Origin: Lachnospiraceae bacterium
GTDB lineage: Bacteria > Bacillota > Clostridia > Lachnospirales > Lachnospiraceae
Length of the DNA stretch: 5,123 nucleotides
Assembly: GCA_016301965.1 (NCBI GenBank)
Contig: JAEDOO010000127.1
Coordinates: forward strand, 1-5,123
Direction of reading: 5' to 3'
Below, in pieces: positions 1-5,095 of this stretch. The notes under the pieces were generated by a model. That model was given only the letters and a program-made list of their open reading frames with translations, ran no database searches and was not told the origin of the DNA. A program made the position numbers and the translations under genes. Every line of letters starts with the position of its first letter. Position 1 is the first letter of the stretch.

Positions 1-34
1 CACGGTGCTTTCACCATCTAATATATCAATCTTT

Positions 35-1228
35 TTATTCGGCCATCAGATTTTTCTGCATCCCCAGCTTATGTCTCTCCACATAACCGGTCAGCATCAG
101 CGTCAGCGCACCATCTCCGGTAACATTGCAGGCTGTACCAAAGCTGTCCTGCAGAGCAAAGATGGTCAGCATCAGGGCAGTACCACTCTCATCAAAGCCG
201 AGAACACCAGTGATCAGACCCAGAGAAGCCATAACCGTGCCGCCCGGAACACCCGGAGCACCAATAGCAAAAATCCCCAGAAGCAGGCAGAACAGAATCA
301 TCTGTCCCACAGACGGGATATGACCATACAGGATCTTGGATACGATCATGACAAAGAATACCTCTGTAAGTACGGAACCGCACAGATGAATATTGGCAAA
401 CAGCGGGATACCAAAATCCACCATGTCATCCCTCAGCGTGGGCTCAGATTTCTTTGCGCACTGAAGAGCTACTGCCAGTGTGGCTGCAGAAGACATGGTA
501 CCCACGGCTGTCAGATAGGCTGAACCATAGTTTCGAAGCACATTCAGCGGATTCTTTCCGGCATAAACACCGGCAATACCGTACAGAAGAGCCAGCCAGA
601 CATAATGACCGATCATAACGATCACTACCACCAGAATAAATACCGGCAGCTGCTTTGTGATGGTGCCCTCATAGGACAGACAGCAGAAGGTGAAGCCGAT
701 AAAGATAGGCAGCAGCGGAATAACGATCTTGGTTACGATCTCCAGAACGATCTTCTGAAATTCATCCAGAACCTCTGTGATCACTTTTGCCTTGGTCCAG
801 GTAGCGGCCAGCCCCAACAGCATGGAGAATACCAGCGCACTCATCACCGGCATGATCTGCGGAATATTCAGCTGGAATACCACTTCCGGCAGTGCTTTCA
901 GACCTTCAACCTCAGACACGATAGAAATATGCGGGATCAGAATATAACCGCTGGCACAGGCAAAAAATGCTGCGCCAATAGATGAAACATAAGCAATAGA
1001 AACAGCGATGCCCAGCAGACGGGATGCATTGTTGCCCAGTTTCGTAATAGAGGGAGCAATAAATCCGATGATGATCAGCGGAACACAGAATACGATCAGC
1101 TGATTCAAAACATACTTGACGGTAACGACAAAGTTCATCGCTACTTCCGGAAGATACTGTCCCAGAAGGATACCGAGGGCGGCACAGATCAAAAGCCGCA
1201 TCGGCAGACTGCTTAGAAATTTTTTCAT
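35..1228 (-). CDS. DAACS-family dicarboxylate/amino acid:cation symporter, divergent active site
   Basis: This is a 397-residue polytopic membrane protein of the GltPh/EAAT fold, which imports a small organic or amino acid with Na+ or H+ across the cytoplasmic membrane. Family hallmarks are visible in order: hydrophobic N-terminal helices, the HP1 serine-rich hairpin (SSAAT, residues 246-250), a TM7 motif, the HP2 hairpin (GAPGVPGGT, 323-331) and the TM8 motif (D361, N368, VTGD with D372). Length is normal for the family. By-eye alignment with GltPh is ungapped around TM7 and shows NMDGT replaced by HLCGS (281-285), and the TM8 Arg that binds the side-chain carboxylate (R397 in GltPh) replaced by Gly364. 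An acidic substrate is therefore unlikely; a neutral one is my inference. The ATG at 1228 is preferred over an in-frame TTG at 1255, because a GAGAGG site lies upstream of the ATG and MKKFLSS is a typical start. It follows the dehydrogenase gene on the same strand. The family call is very safe; the substrate is unknown. Confidence 0.93.
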   Translation of the reverse strand: MKKFLSSLPMRLLICAALGILLGQYLPEVAMNFVVTVKYVLNQLIVFCVPLIIIGFIAPSITKLGNNASRLLGIAVSIAYVSSIGAAFFACASGYILIPHISIVSEVEGLKALPEVVFQLNIPQIMPVMSALVFSMLLGLAATWTKAKVITEVLDEFQKIVLEIVTKIVIPLLPIFIGFTFCCLSYEGTITKQLPVFILVVVIVMIGHYVWLALLYGIAGVYAGKNPLNVLRNYGSAYLTAVGTMSSAATLAVALQCAKKSEPTLRDDMVDFGIPLFANIHLCGSVLTEVFFVMIVSKILYGHIPSVGQMILFCLLLGIFAIGAPGVPGGTVMASLGLITGVLGFDESGTALMLTIFALQDSFGTACNVTGDGALTLMLTGYVERHKLGMQKNLMAE

Positions 1229-1239
1229 AGTTTTCTTTT

Positions 1240-1245
1240 CCTCTC
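1240..1245 (-). promoter_or_regulatory. Ribosome binding site of the symporter gene
   Basis: The minus strand reads GAGAGG followed by 11 A-rich bases and then the ATG at 1228. The spacing is slightly long but workable. The site falls inside the reading frame that would begin at the TTG at 1255, which argues for the shorter start. Confidence 0.6.
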
Positions 1246-1262
1246 TTTTGTGCAATACAGGT

Positions 1263-1271
1263 ATTCTACCA
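1263..1271 (-). promoter_or_regulatory. Candidate extended -10 promoter of the symporter gene
   Basis: The minus strand reads TGGTAGAAT, an extended -10 (TGn) joined to TAGAAT, which matches TATAAT at five of six positions. It would start transcription near 1256 and give a leader of about 28 bases containing the ribosome binding site. The sequence 17 bases upstream (TAGATT) is a poor -35, as often accepted with extended -10 promoters. If real, the symporter can be expressed apart from the dehydrogenase gene upstream. Confidence 0.45.
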
Positions 1272-1298
1272 TGTCCGTATAAAATAATCTACGAAATC

Positions 1299-1316
1299 TG
1301 CAAAATATTGCAAAAT
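1299..1316. repeat. Two direct copies of TGCAAAAT, 10 bases apart
   Basis: TGCAAAAT occurs at 1299-1306 and again at 1309-1316, one helical turn apart, in the spacer between the dehydrogenase and symporter genes. It lies about 30 bases upstream of the candidate symporter promoter. The spacing would suit a regulator binding one face of the DNA, but the spacer is AT-rich and chance is possible. Confidence 0.3.
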
Positions 1317-1355
1317 CATTGTTTATCAGCATCGTGCATGTATTGACTATAACTT

Positions 1356-2315
1356 TTATTCATTATATTTTACGGTTCTGTGTTCAGCCTTATGGTTATA
1401 TGTTCTGACAATATCGCAGGATGCAGCAAAATCTGTCTTCTCCTCATCCGTCAACGGAAGTTCAAGGATCATTTCCACACCCTTCTTTCCGATAATCGCA
1501 GGTACACCCGCCATCAGATCTTCCTGCCCATACTGCCCCTCCAAAAGAGCAGATACCGGAAATACCCGATGCTCATCATAGAGAACCGCCTTACACAGAT
1601 CTGCCAGTGCAGTACCGATGCCAAATTCCGTTGACCCTTTGCCGATCACGATCTCCATGCCGATCTGATGTGTGCGCTCCTCCAGAACTTCCCGTGTAAT
1701 ACTGCCAAAACGTTCCGGACACTCCGTCTGCAGCCGTTCAAGGCTCTCACCACCAATACGGACCTGAGATATGGGCACGATGGAAGAATCTCCGTGTTCA
1801 CCCATGGCATAACAGGTGATGCTTTTCATATCCACTGACGTCATCTCACTGATGGTCCGGCGAAGTCTTGCCGTATCCAGTGAAGTGCCGGTGCCAAAGA
1901 TCTTCTTAGCCGGATACTCATAGTGTATACGGAAATAATTAGCCACTACATCACAGGGATTGGAAATAGAAATAATGATGCCCTGAAAACGAGTCTTTCT
2001 CATCTTTGCAATGACCTGATCCATAATATCGATGGTCACATCCAGAAGATCAAGTCTTGTCTGCCCCGGTTTTCGGGAAACACCCACCGCATTGACCAGA
2101 ATATCTGCATCGTCCATATCCTCATAATCACCAGCTCGGACAATGGTCTGTCTAGGCATAAAGGCGGTGGCATCCGCCACATCTTTTGCCTGAGAAGCTG
2201 CTTTTTCTTCCAGAATATCGATCAGTACGATTTCATCGCATATGCCGCTGGCTGCCAGCTGCAGAGCACACAGAGAACCTACATGTCCGGCACCAAGAAT
2301 CACAATTTTACTCAT
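1356..2315 (-). CDS. Lactate/malate dehydrogenase family NAD-dependent 2-hydroxyacid dehydrogenase
   Basis: This 319-residue cytoplasmic enzyme should interconvert a 2-oxoacid and an L-2-hydroxyacid with NAD(H). The Rossmann motif GAGHVG is at residues 8-13 and the NAD-ribose-binding Asp at D33. The catalytic set is complete: R87 (Arg109 in lactate dehydrogenase numbering), N119 (Asn140), D147 and R150 (Asp168, Arg171) and H174 in GEHGDS (His195), with T229 at the Thr246 position. Most of the backbone, such as TRLDLL and GTGTSLDTARLR, resembles L-lactate dehydrogenase. However, position 102 in the substrate loop (SRKPGQTR) is Arg81, where lactate dehydrogenases have Gln and malate dehydrogenases have Arg. 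Oxaloacetate/malate or another 2-oxodicarboxylate is therefore a real alternative to pyruvate/lactate. The start at 2315 is chosen over ATG 2321 because GAGGA lies 7 bases before it but only 1 base before the other. The symporter gene follows on the same strand after 127 bases. Confidence 0.93.
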   Translation of the reverse strand: MSKIVILGAGHVGSLCALQLAASGICDEIVLIDILEEKAASQAKDVADATAFMPRQTIVRAGDYEDMDDADILVNAVGVSRKPGQTRLDLLDVTIDIMDQVIAKMRKTRFQGIIISISNPCDVVANYFRIHYEYPAKKIFGTGTSLDTARLRRTISEMTSVDMKSITCYAMGEHGDSSIVPISQVRIGGESLERLQTECPERFGSITREVLEERTHQIGMEIVIGKGSTEFGIGTALADLCKAVLYDEHRVFPVSALLEGQYGQEDLMAGVPAIIGKKGVEMILELPLTDEEKTDFAASCDIVRTYNHKAEHRTVKYNE

Positions 2316-2322
2316 TTCCATA

Positions 2323-2327
2323 TCCTC
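2323..2327 (-). promoter_or_regulatory. Ribosome binding site that decides the start of the dehydrogenase gene
   Basis: The minus strand reads GAGGA, then TATGGAA, then the ATG at 2315. The 7-base gap is ideal for that ATG, while the ATG at 2321 would be only 1 base away. Confidence 0.75.
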
Positions 2328-2367
2328 ATTTCTTTATTATGTACATTTTTCGTATCTGTCCTGTACT

Positions 2368-2373
2368 ATCATA
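2368..2373 (-). promoter_or_regulatory. Candidate -10 box of the dehydrogenase gene
   Basis: The minus strand reads TATGAT (five of six to TATAAT), with TTAAGA 16 bases upstream as a weak -35. The box and following bases, GTATGATAGTACAGGA (2374 down to 2359), repeat 15 of 16 bases of the short-chain reductase promoter. Its distance to the ATG is the same 53 bases. This match is the main reason to trust the call. The start of transcription would be near 2361. Confidence 0.6.
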
Positions 2374-2450
2374 CATATATTTCGAAAACTCTTAATCATC
2401 GACCCTTCCGCTGAAAAAGCCATACCCTTCTGAATTTATGTCTGACAACC

Positions 2451-2463
2451 TGCGCATTGCGCA
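2451..2463. repeat. Perfect 13-base palindrome TGCGCATTGCGCA
   Basis: TGCGCA is repeated after a single T, and since TGCGCA is itself self-complementary the 13 bases form a perfect palindrome about one central base. It is GC-rich against AT-rich surroundings and lies between the two divergent promoters, as an operator for a dimeric regulator would. No specific regulator is recognised. Confidence 0.4.
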
Positions 2464-2603
2464 TTTTGATTTCTTATAACAAACACCTTTTCTGTCAGAG
2501 CAATGCTTGATCCTCTGCGGTTTCGATTTTTCTGTTTTGTCATTTAAGGATGGCCTTTCAATTGCTTTACATCATTGCAAAAAAAATCGAACACAGCAGT
2601 CCT

Positions 2604-2655
2604 TGTGGTATAATAGTACAGGAACATGAAATCCTATCTATTACAATATACCACA
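2604..2655. repeat. Separated 9-base inverted repeat spanning promoter and leader
   Basis: TGTGGTATA (2604-2612) overlaps the -10 box, and its exact reverse complement TATACCACA (2647-2655) ends at the first base of the ribosome binding site. The arms are separated by 34 bases, about four helical turns centre to centre. Paired binding sites are possible; coincidence is not excluded. Confidence 0.3.
2606..2614 (+). promoter_or_regulatory. Extended -10 promoter of the short-chain reductase gene
   Basis: TGGTATAAT is a perfect TATAAT (2609-2614) with an extended TGn element. Upstream, near -35, the match is poor (TCGAAC at 16 bases), but a run of eight A (2579-2586) just before it could act as an UP-like element. 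Transcription would start near 2621, giving a leader of about 46 bases. Confidence 0.75.
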
Positions 2656-2660
2656 GGAGG
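2655..2660 (+). promoter_or_regulatory. Consensus ribosome binding site of the short-chain reductase gene
   Basis: AGGAGG lies 6 bases before the ATG at 2667. It fixes this start and rules out the in-frame ATG at 2550, which has no such site and lies upstream of the promoter. Confidence 0.9.
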
Positions 2661-2666
2661 ATTGCT

Positions 2667-3398
2667 ATGGAACATACATTTCAGGGAAAAACTGCACTGA
2701 TCACCGGAGCCGGAAGCGGTATCGGACGGGCTATTGCCCTTAAATTTTCCAGTTACGGTATCCGTGCTCTTCTGGTGGGCCGTAAGAAAGAACGATTACT
2801 GGAGACTGCCGAGCTGATTCAGAAACAGGGCGGTGAAGCCTTTGTTTTCGCCGGAGATATCACAGATACCGACTTTATCCGGGCCTGCGTAGAAGAAGCC
2901 ATTCACCGCACCGGCCAGCTGGATGTGCTGGTAAACAATGCGGGAATGGCTCTAAACTGTCCTTTTGAAAAAGTGACTGAAAAAGAATACGATGCGATCT
3001 TCGCGCTGAATGCCCGGGCTCCCTTCTTTCTCTGTCAGGAAGCGCTGCCCTGGCTTCGTCAATCAGACTGTGCCACTATCCTGAACATCGCTTCTGTCAC
3101 CGGACACAAGGGCTATGTACAGCAAAGCGCATACACAGCATCCAAACACGCGCTGGTCGGTTTTTCCAAAACCTTGGCTGCGGAGCTTTACAAAGAAAAC
3201 ATCCGTGTCCATGTCATCAGCCCCGGCGGAGTTTATACAGACATGGTTGCTATAGCCCGTCCGGATCTTTCTCCGGAAGGCATGATTCTGGCCGAGGATA
3301 TCGCCGATATCGCCGCTTTCTACCTGGAACACCGTTTTACCAATGCCGTTGTAGATGAAATCTGTGTTCACCGGGTAGGGAAAACACCTTTTCTATAG
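2667..3398 (+). CDS. Classical short-chain dehydrogenase/reductase (SDR), FabG-like
   Basis: This 243-residue cytoplasmic oxidoreductase has the whole classical SDR signature. The cofactor motif TGAGSGIG is at residues 13-20, D64 lies at the adenine pocket, NNAG is at 90-93, and the catalytic tetrad is N115, S143, Y156 and K160 (YTASK). PGGVYT follows at 186-191. Arg39-Lys40 after the second strand favours NADP(H) over NAD(H), a family rule rather than proof. The length is standard. The tail, with NAVVDEI near residues 226-232, is the usual last strand of FabG-like reductases. Members reduce 3-oxoacyl chains, ketones or sugars, and the sequence does not settle the substrate. No fatty-acid synthesis genes are adjacent, so a housekeeping FabG role is not implied. 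It is monocistronic here, transcribed away from the dehydrogenase and converging on the lipoprotein gene. It ends in three consecutive in-frame TAG codons (3396-3404). Confidence 0.93.
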   Translation: MEHTFQGKTALITGAGSGIGRAIALKFSSYGIRALLVGRKKERLLETAELIQKQGGEAFVFAGDITDTDFIRACVEEAIHRTGQLDVLVNNAGMALNCPFEKVTEKEYDAIFALNARAPFFLCQEALPWLRQSDCATILNIASVTGHKGYVQQSAYTASKHALVGFSKTLAAELYKENIRVHVISPGGVYTDMVAIARPDLSPEGMILAEDIADIAAFYLEHRFTNAVVDEICVHRVGKTPFL

Positions 3399-3409
3399 TA
3401 GTAGGTGTT
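3383..3409. terminator. Inverted repeat around the reductase stop codon, weak terminator candidate
   Basis: AACACCT (3383-3389) pairs with AGGTGTT (3403-3409) across a 13-base loop that contains the reductase stop codon. Read on the minus strand the hairpin is followed by TTCCC, a poor U-tract. It may assist the stronger hairpin next to it in ending lipoprotein-gene transcripts. Confidence 0.3.
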
Positions 3410-3412
3410 GTC

Positions 3413-3440
3413 GCAGGCTGATTTCTGTAAATCAGCCTGC
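3413..3440. terminator. Strong hairpin between convergent genes, probable bidirectional terminator
   Basis: GCAGGCTGATTT (3413-3424) and AAATCAGCCTGC (3429-3440) form a perfect 12-base stem with a CTGT loop. The place, between two converging genes, is where a bidirectional terminator is expected. Neither strand has a proper U-tract after the stem (AAAAGG on plus, GACAACACC on minus), so termination may be of a non-canonical kind, or the stem may protect the 3' ends. It includes the last two codons and stop of the lipoprotein gene. Confidence 0.55.
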
Positions 3441-4991
3441 AAAAGGCAGCATTTCAAAGTAATCCTCGTCCCTTATCCCATCAACATACTTGATCCACTC
3501 GTTCTCTTCATCTGAAGTAAAAGTAAACTCTCCATTCTCTCCCGTGTCCAGCACAGAAAAATACATGGTTTTCGTATTGTCCGTACCAGTTATACGAATT
3601 ACCGTACCAGGACTGAGTGTGGTCTCTTCTCCATTAAGTATGACCGGCAGATCTTTTGTCACGGTCAATTTCTGATAATTGCTGTATATACGGATAGGGT
3701 AAATATTCGTCGTATCTGTCAGCGAGCCGTCGTCATTCAGCATATAATCTGCCAGTGCCGTATATGTGCCAAACAGATCCACCGACATCGCCATGGTGAT
3801 TTCATTCTTCGACAGACAGGAACCGTCCACGATGATGTTGTCTATGGACTCTCCTATTTTCTCTGCGCTTCCATTGGTGATGTCGTATACAGACATTCTG
3901 AAATCATCCGAACCAAGATTGCAGGTTGTCAGCATAAACATTTTCCCATCATCCTTGCGCACAAAATAATTGTCCGCCATATCCACCGTATCCGGGATAT
4001 CCGAAGTATTCCCGCCCACATGAAGGGTTATCTTCTGGGGATAATACTCTTCATCTCCGACCTGTTCCAGCCACACTTCTGTCGGTTCTTCGTTATCCTG
4101 CAAATAAAGGAATGTTCTATTATATGCACCTGCACAGGCAATTCCCGGTGTTCTCAGCGGAAGGGCATCCGTATTAAGTAATTCCACCACCTCATTATAA
4201 GGTACAGTAATCATATCCTCAGAAAGATAATTGTCCGTACCGCAAAGAAGCTCAATACCGGCCGCATCCAGATACCACACAGGATCATCCCAGAATCCTT
4301 CGCCTGTCCGGTCTTTATATGCCATTTTCAATTTTTCTACAAAAGTATCCGGATCTTTCCCCAGTTCAGCAAGAGACACCTCATTTCCGCTTTCCACATC
4401 ATATGTACGGCCTTCATAATTACAGGTAAACGCACCTCCTCCATACAGAGTATCACTCGCCAAAACGCTGATCATCTTTTCATCCGCTCTTCCGGTAAGG
4501 AGATTATGTCTTGCAAAATATCCATAAAAATCATCACGATCCTTTTCTTTCTCGACCTTATCGCTCAGATCCGCATATTCCTGCTTTGCAGCACTCTCTC
4601 TTTCCTGCATCCACCGCCGCAGCGTCAGATTGGCCTTTGCATATCTGTCTCCTCTGAACTCCATATCATAATATTCCATGTTGACCGTCGGGACATTCAC
4701 GTCATCCTCTACGCTCTGTAGAGTCATGTGGGTCAGAACCGCGTCATCTTCACCGGCACCGGACTCTTGCTGCCCCTTTGTTGTATTCTCCAGCCCTTTG
4801 ACAGGTATGGATGTCTTATTGCCTCCGGAAGCGTTCTCTCCCGATAAGCTGCTGCTCATCTCAGCCTCACTGCTCACCGATTTTACAGGAATGTCTGTAC
4901 CGGACGACGCGGCTGACCGTGATGATGACGCACCGCATCCTGTCACCAATAATGTCATCCCAAGAAGTAATGCCATCGTTTTTTTCTTCAT
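3432..4991 (-). CDS. Secreted lipoprotein with DUF3298/RsiV-like domain, function unknown
   Basis: This is a 519-residue surface lipoprotein. Residues 1-19 are a lipoprotein signal peptide: KKK, a hydrophobic core, and the lipobox VTGC with C19 as the lipid anchor. Residues 20-83 form a Ser/Gly/Thr-rich linker containing two similar TDIPVK/TSIPVK segments. Residues about 104-272 resemble the DUF4163/DUF3298 arrangement of RsiV-like and other secreted proteins. They comprise an N-terminal strand-and-helix part rich in charge, then GGGAFTCNYEGRTYDVESG with 'LAELGKDPDTF' (184-217), then a strand ending in ITVPYNEV (261-268). Residues about 290-430 look like repeated beta strands, and about 430-519 like a small all-beta, possibly SH3-like, end domain; both are guesses from the pattern. 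DUF3298 proteins include anti-sigma factor RsiV, but there is no transmembrane helix or sigma factor gene here, so that role is not supported. The ATG at 4991 has GGGGGAG 5 bases upstream. Confidence 0.88.
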   Translation of the reverse strand: MKKKTMALLLGMTLLVTGCGASSSRSAASSGTDIPVKSVSSEAEMSSSLSGENASGGNKTSIPVKGLENTTKGQQESGAGEDDAVLTHMTLQSVEDDVNVPTVNMEYYDMEFRGDRYAKANLTLRRWMQERESAAKQEYADLSDKVEKEKDRDDFYGYFARHNLLTGRADEKMISVLASDTLYGGGAFTCNYEGRTYDVESGNEVSLAELGKDPDTFVEKLKMAYKDRTGEGFWDDPVWYLDAAGIELLCGTDNYLSEDMITVPYNEVVELLNTDALPLRTPGIACAGAYNRTFLYLQDNEEPTEVWLEQVGDEEYYPQKITLHVGGNTSDIPDTVDMADNYFVRKDDGKMFMLTTCNLGSDDFRMSVYDITNGSAEKIGESIDNIIVDGSCLSKNEITMAMSVDLFGTYTALADYMLNDDGSLTDTTNIYPIRIYSNYQKLTVTKDLPVILNGEETTLSPGTVIRITGTDNTKTMYFSVLDTGENGEFTFTSDEENEWIKYVDGIRDEDYFEMLPFAG

Positions 4992-4996
4992 AATTT

Positions 4997-5003
4997 CTCC
5001 CCC
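4997..5003 (-). promoter_or_regulatory. Ribosome binding site of the lipoprotein gene
   Basis: The minus strand reads GGGGGAG followed by AAATT and the ATG at 4991. The spacing is short but adequate, and the signal peptide begins right after this start. Confidence 0.65.
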
Positions 5004-5014
5004 TTTTTGCTTTT

Positions 5015-5043
5015 ATTCTACTATCTCTTACAGAAGAACTCAA
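5015..5043 (-). promoter_or_regulatory. Sigma-A-type promoter of the lipoprotein gene
   Basis: On the minus strand TTGAGT (5038-5043) and TAGAAT (5015-5020) are separated by 17 bases, matching the -35 and -10 consensus at four and five of six positions. Transcription would begin near 5008, leaving a very short leader of about 17 bases that still includes the ribosome binding site. Confidence 0.6.
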
Positions 5044-5095
5044 TGTGAAATTCAGTTTATGCATACATTGACTTATCCCTCTCTCCTATTGTTTG

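Larger units (their letters stand above)
2316..2666. other. Divergent intergenic region with two promoters and repeats
   Basis: These 351 bases separate the divergent dehydrogenase and short-chain reductase genes. I see no credible gene in them: the short open frames here lack ribosome binding sites or are mere extensions of flanking frames. The stretch holds the two leaders of about 45 bases, the two promoters, and roughly 200 bases between them. That middle part contains a perfect palindrome at 2451-2463 and a 7-base inverted repeat (TCTGACA 2441-2447, TGTCAGA 2493-2499). No known riboswitch or small RNA is recognisable. Confidence 0.7.

Noticed and set aside
1..34. Short GGTG-CTTT-CACC hairpin (4-15) and a possible ATG on the minus strand at 17, after the symporter gene
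   Set aside because: The 4-base stem is too weak and the sequence is cut by the edge, so a terminator cannot be claimed. The ATG has no ribosome binding site and only five codons are visible.
5..523. Long plus-strand open frame overlapping the symporter gene
   Set aside because: It is antisense to the well-supported symporter, its low-complexity Gln/His/Arg-rich product resembles no protein, and no ribosome binding site is visible because it begins at the window edge.
1923..2414. Plus-strand open frame antisense to the dehydrogenase gene
   Set aside because: It is a shadow of the dehydrogenase codons and has no family features.
2464..2484. Possible Rex redox-regulator site on the minus strand (TTGTTATAAGAAATCAAA)
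   Set aside because: Only one half-site (TTGTTAT) resembles the TTGTTAA consensus; the second half does not match, although Rex control of a dehydrogenase would have been attractive.
2550..2666. 39-residue N-terminal extension of the short-chain reductase from ATG 2550
   Set aside because: The extension has no ribosome binding site, lies upstream of the predicted transcription start, and does not look like SDR sequence, while ATG 2667 has a perfect AGGAGG and starts right before the Rossmann fold.
3063..3371. Minus-strand open frame antisense to the reductase gene
   Set aside because: It lies wholly inside the SDR gene and has no recognisable domain.
3432..4991. Annotation of the lipoprotein as the anti-sigma factor RsiV
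   Set aside because: RsiV has a transmembrane anchor and sits beside its sigma factor gene; here there is a lipobox signal peptide and no sigma factor in the window.
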